Assembly: GCF_946479415.1 (NCBI RefSeq) | Contig: NZ_CAMLFY010000119.1 | Location: forward strand, 1-13,517 | Direction of reading: 5' to 3' | Source of the DNA: an uncultured Shinella sp. | GTDB lineage: Bacteria > Pseudomonadota > Alphaproteobacteria > Rhizobiales > Rhizobiaceae | DNA: 13,517 nt | Shown here: one piece after another, positions 12,170-13,517 of the stretch | Position numbering within the stretch: position 1 is the stretch's first letter | Layout: each line of letters opens with the position of its first letter | Program-made: the position numbers and the translations under genes | The notes under the pieces: model-generated | The model's input: only the letters and a program-made list of their open reading frames with translations | Databases searched by the model: none | What the model was told of the DNA's origin: nothing

Positions 12170-13517
12170 ATGCAGCAATCCGCCCGCTGGAAGACCCTTG
12201 CTCTCTGGCTCGTCCTCGTGGCGAGCCTTCTTGTCCTTCTGCCGAGCCTTTTGCCGGCCCGCATGGTCGCCGGCCTGCCGAACTGGCTGGCAGCGCACCG
12301 CCTCGTTCCGGGTCTCGATCTGACCGGCGGCTCCCGTCTCGTTCTCGACGTATCCCGCACCGATATTGCCGCAGACCGCCTGCGCGCCGCCGTGGAAACC
12401 ATCGGCAACACCCTGCGGGCCGCCCGCATTCCCCACAGCGATCTCAACGGCGCGGAAGACACGGTCGATGTCACGGTGACGGCGACTGACCGCATCGATG
12501 CCGCCCGCGAAGCCCTTGCCGGGCTGGATCTCGGCACGTTGAGCGAGCCGCAGCCGGGCCAGTTCAACATCGCGCTCTCCTCCGCTGCCGTCGACGAGGC
12601 CGTTCAGGCCGCCTCGCTCGGTGCAGTCGATGCCGTGCGTCGCCGCGTCGAAAGCCTTGATATTCCCGCACTTTCCGTTAGCCGCGGCGAGCGTGGCCGC
12701 ATCGTCGTCTCGATGCCCGGCCTGACCGATCCACAGCGCGTCAAGGACTTGCTGGCGCAGGCCGGGAAACTGTCCGCCCGGCTCGTCGATGACAGCATGC
12801 CGGTCAACACGGCGATCGAAGACGGTGCGCCGGCAGGCTCGGAAGTGCTTTATTCCACGGGCGAGCCGCCCGTCGGCTATCTCGTGCGCCAGGACGATCT
12901 CTTCACCGCCGCGGATGTCGCCTCGGCGCAGCCGGCGGCCAATGAAGAACCCTTCATCGAATTCGTCTTGCGCGCCGATGCCGCCGAGCGGCTTGCGGCC
13001 TTTACCCGCGACAACAGCGGCCGCACCATCGCCATCCTGCTCGACGGCCAGGTGATCTCGACCTCGCAGATCCAGGGCGCCATCACCGACGGCGTCGGCC
13101 GTCTGTCCGGCGATTTCGACGCGGAGGGCGCGGCCAATCTCGCCCGCATCGTCGCAAGCGGCCCGCTGCCGGCACCGGTGACGATCATCGAGGAGCGCTC
13201 GATCGAGCCGGCGCTGGGCGCCACCTCCACCGCCACCGTCGTCATCGCGCTCATCGTTGCCGTTCTCGCCGTGGTCGCTTTCATGACCTTCTTTTACGGC
13301 GTGCTCGGCATCATCGCCTCGCTTTCGCTGTTCTTCAACGTCGCGCTGACCTTCGCCATCCTCGCGCTCATCGGTGCGCCGCTCTCGCTTTCCATGCTGG
13401 CGGGCGTCGTCCTGACGATCGGCATAGCCGTCGATGCGAGCGTGCTGATCTTTGAGCGCATCCGCGAGGAAACCAAGGCCGGCCGGTCGCTGGACGAAGC
13501 GGTGGATACGGGCTTCA
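12170..13517 (+). CDS. secD: Protein translocase subunit SecD (or SecDF), 3' end missing
   Basis: Inner-membrane RND-family factor that uses the proton gradient to help complete Sec-dependent export. 449 residues are visible and the frame is open at the window edge. In order: membrane helix 1 (about 8-26), the motif GLDLTGGSRLVLDV (48-61), a large periplasmic P1 domain with the RRRVESL and VVSMPGL blocks, the head subdomain with ILLDGQVIST, then GPLPAPVTIIEERSIEPALG and membrane helices from about residue 345. The TM4 block reads VDASVLIFERIREE: the proton-path Asp (D422) is kept, but the usual Asn two residues later (DAN) is Ser. The ATG at 12170 overlaps a leader-frame stop and has only a weak ribosome site, suggesting coupling. 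Many rhizobia carry a SecDF fusion here; whether this one continues into SecF cannot be seen. Confidence 0.94.
   Translation, partial: MQQSARWKTLALWLVLVASLLVLLPSLLPARMVAGLPNWLAAHRLVPGLDLTGGSRLVLDVSRTDIAADRLRAAVETIGNTLRAARIPHSDLNGAEDTVDVTVTATDRIDAAREALAGLDLGTLSEPQPGQFNIALSSAAVDEAVQAASLGAVDAVRRRVESLDIPALSVSRGERGRIVVSMPGLTDPQRVKDLLAQAGKLSARLVDDSMPVNTAIEDGAPAGSEVLYSTGEPPVGYLVRQDDLFTAADVASAQPAANEEPFIEFVLRADAAERLAAFTRDNSGRTIAILLDGQVISTSQIQGAITDGVGRLSGDFDAEGAANLARIVASGPLPAPVTIIEERSIEPALGATSTATVVIALIVAVLAVVAFMTFFYGVLGIIASLSLFFNVALTFAILALIGAPLSLSMLAGVVLTIGIAVDASVLIFERIREETKAGRSLDEAVDTGF

Noticed and set aside
11491..12570. N-terminal extension of the DUF815 frame through yajC into secD
   Set aside because: It would overlap yajC and secD antisense; the family's own N-terminus and a ribosome site place the start at 11490.

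Overview
The window reads as a chromosomal segment of a high-GC alphaproteobacterium, most likely a member of the Rhizobiaceae or a close relative. The reasons are the block tatA-tatB-tatC-serS-surE-pcm-(small unknown gene)-LysM/LytM lipoprotein, the later block DUF815 ATPase / yajC-secD, the strong G/C third-position codon bias, and a CtrA-type TTAA-N7-TTAA box. I cannot name the genus. There is no tRNA, rRNA, insertion sequence, phage gene or CRISPR array, and no gene-free stretch longer than 300 bases.

Layout, left to right on + unless stated. (1) 1-893 is the 3' part of an ABC transporter ATPase of the iron(III)/FbpC type. (2) 936-2636 encodes the complete twin-arginine translocase, tatA, tatB and tatC, with tatB/tatC overlapping by ATGA. 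(3) 2700-5558 encodes serS, surE and pcm, closely spaced; pcm starts at a TTG overlapping the surE stop. (4) 5827-6447 is an unrecognised soluble protein preceded by a CtrA-like box, followed by 6589-8166, an NlpD-like lipoprotein with two LysM domains and a degenerate LytM domain. This echoes surE-pcm-nlpD in enterobacteria. (5) 8220-10562 looks like an accessory cassette: a minus-strand DJ-1/PfpI-AraC regulator (FtrA/GlxA type) facing away from a rhodanese, a GNAT acetyltransferase and a NIPSNAP protein. Hairpin terminators lie at both outer edges. (6) 10621-11490 (minus) is a DUF815 AAA+ ATPase, divergent from yajC (11674) and secD (12170, runs off the window).

Protein export is a shared theme: Tat at one end and Sec accessory factors (YajC, SecD) at the other, with envelope and protein-repair functions (NlpD, Pcm) between them.

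The most unusual observation is inside serS. About 360 bp in the middle of the gene has much lower GC and foreign-looking codons, and it encodes a roughly 52-residue in-frame segment immediately before the serine-binding TAE motif, where relatives known to me have only a short loop. This looks like a recombinational import that reshaped the active-site surroundings of an essential enzyme. A second point of interest is the 157-bp yajC-secD leader. It holds a possible attenuator, a perfect 12-bp inverted repeat and an open leader reading frame whose stop overlaps the secD start.
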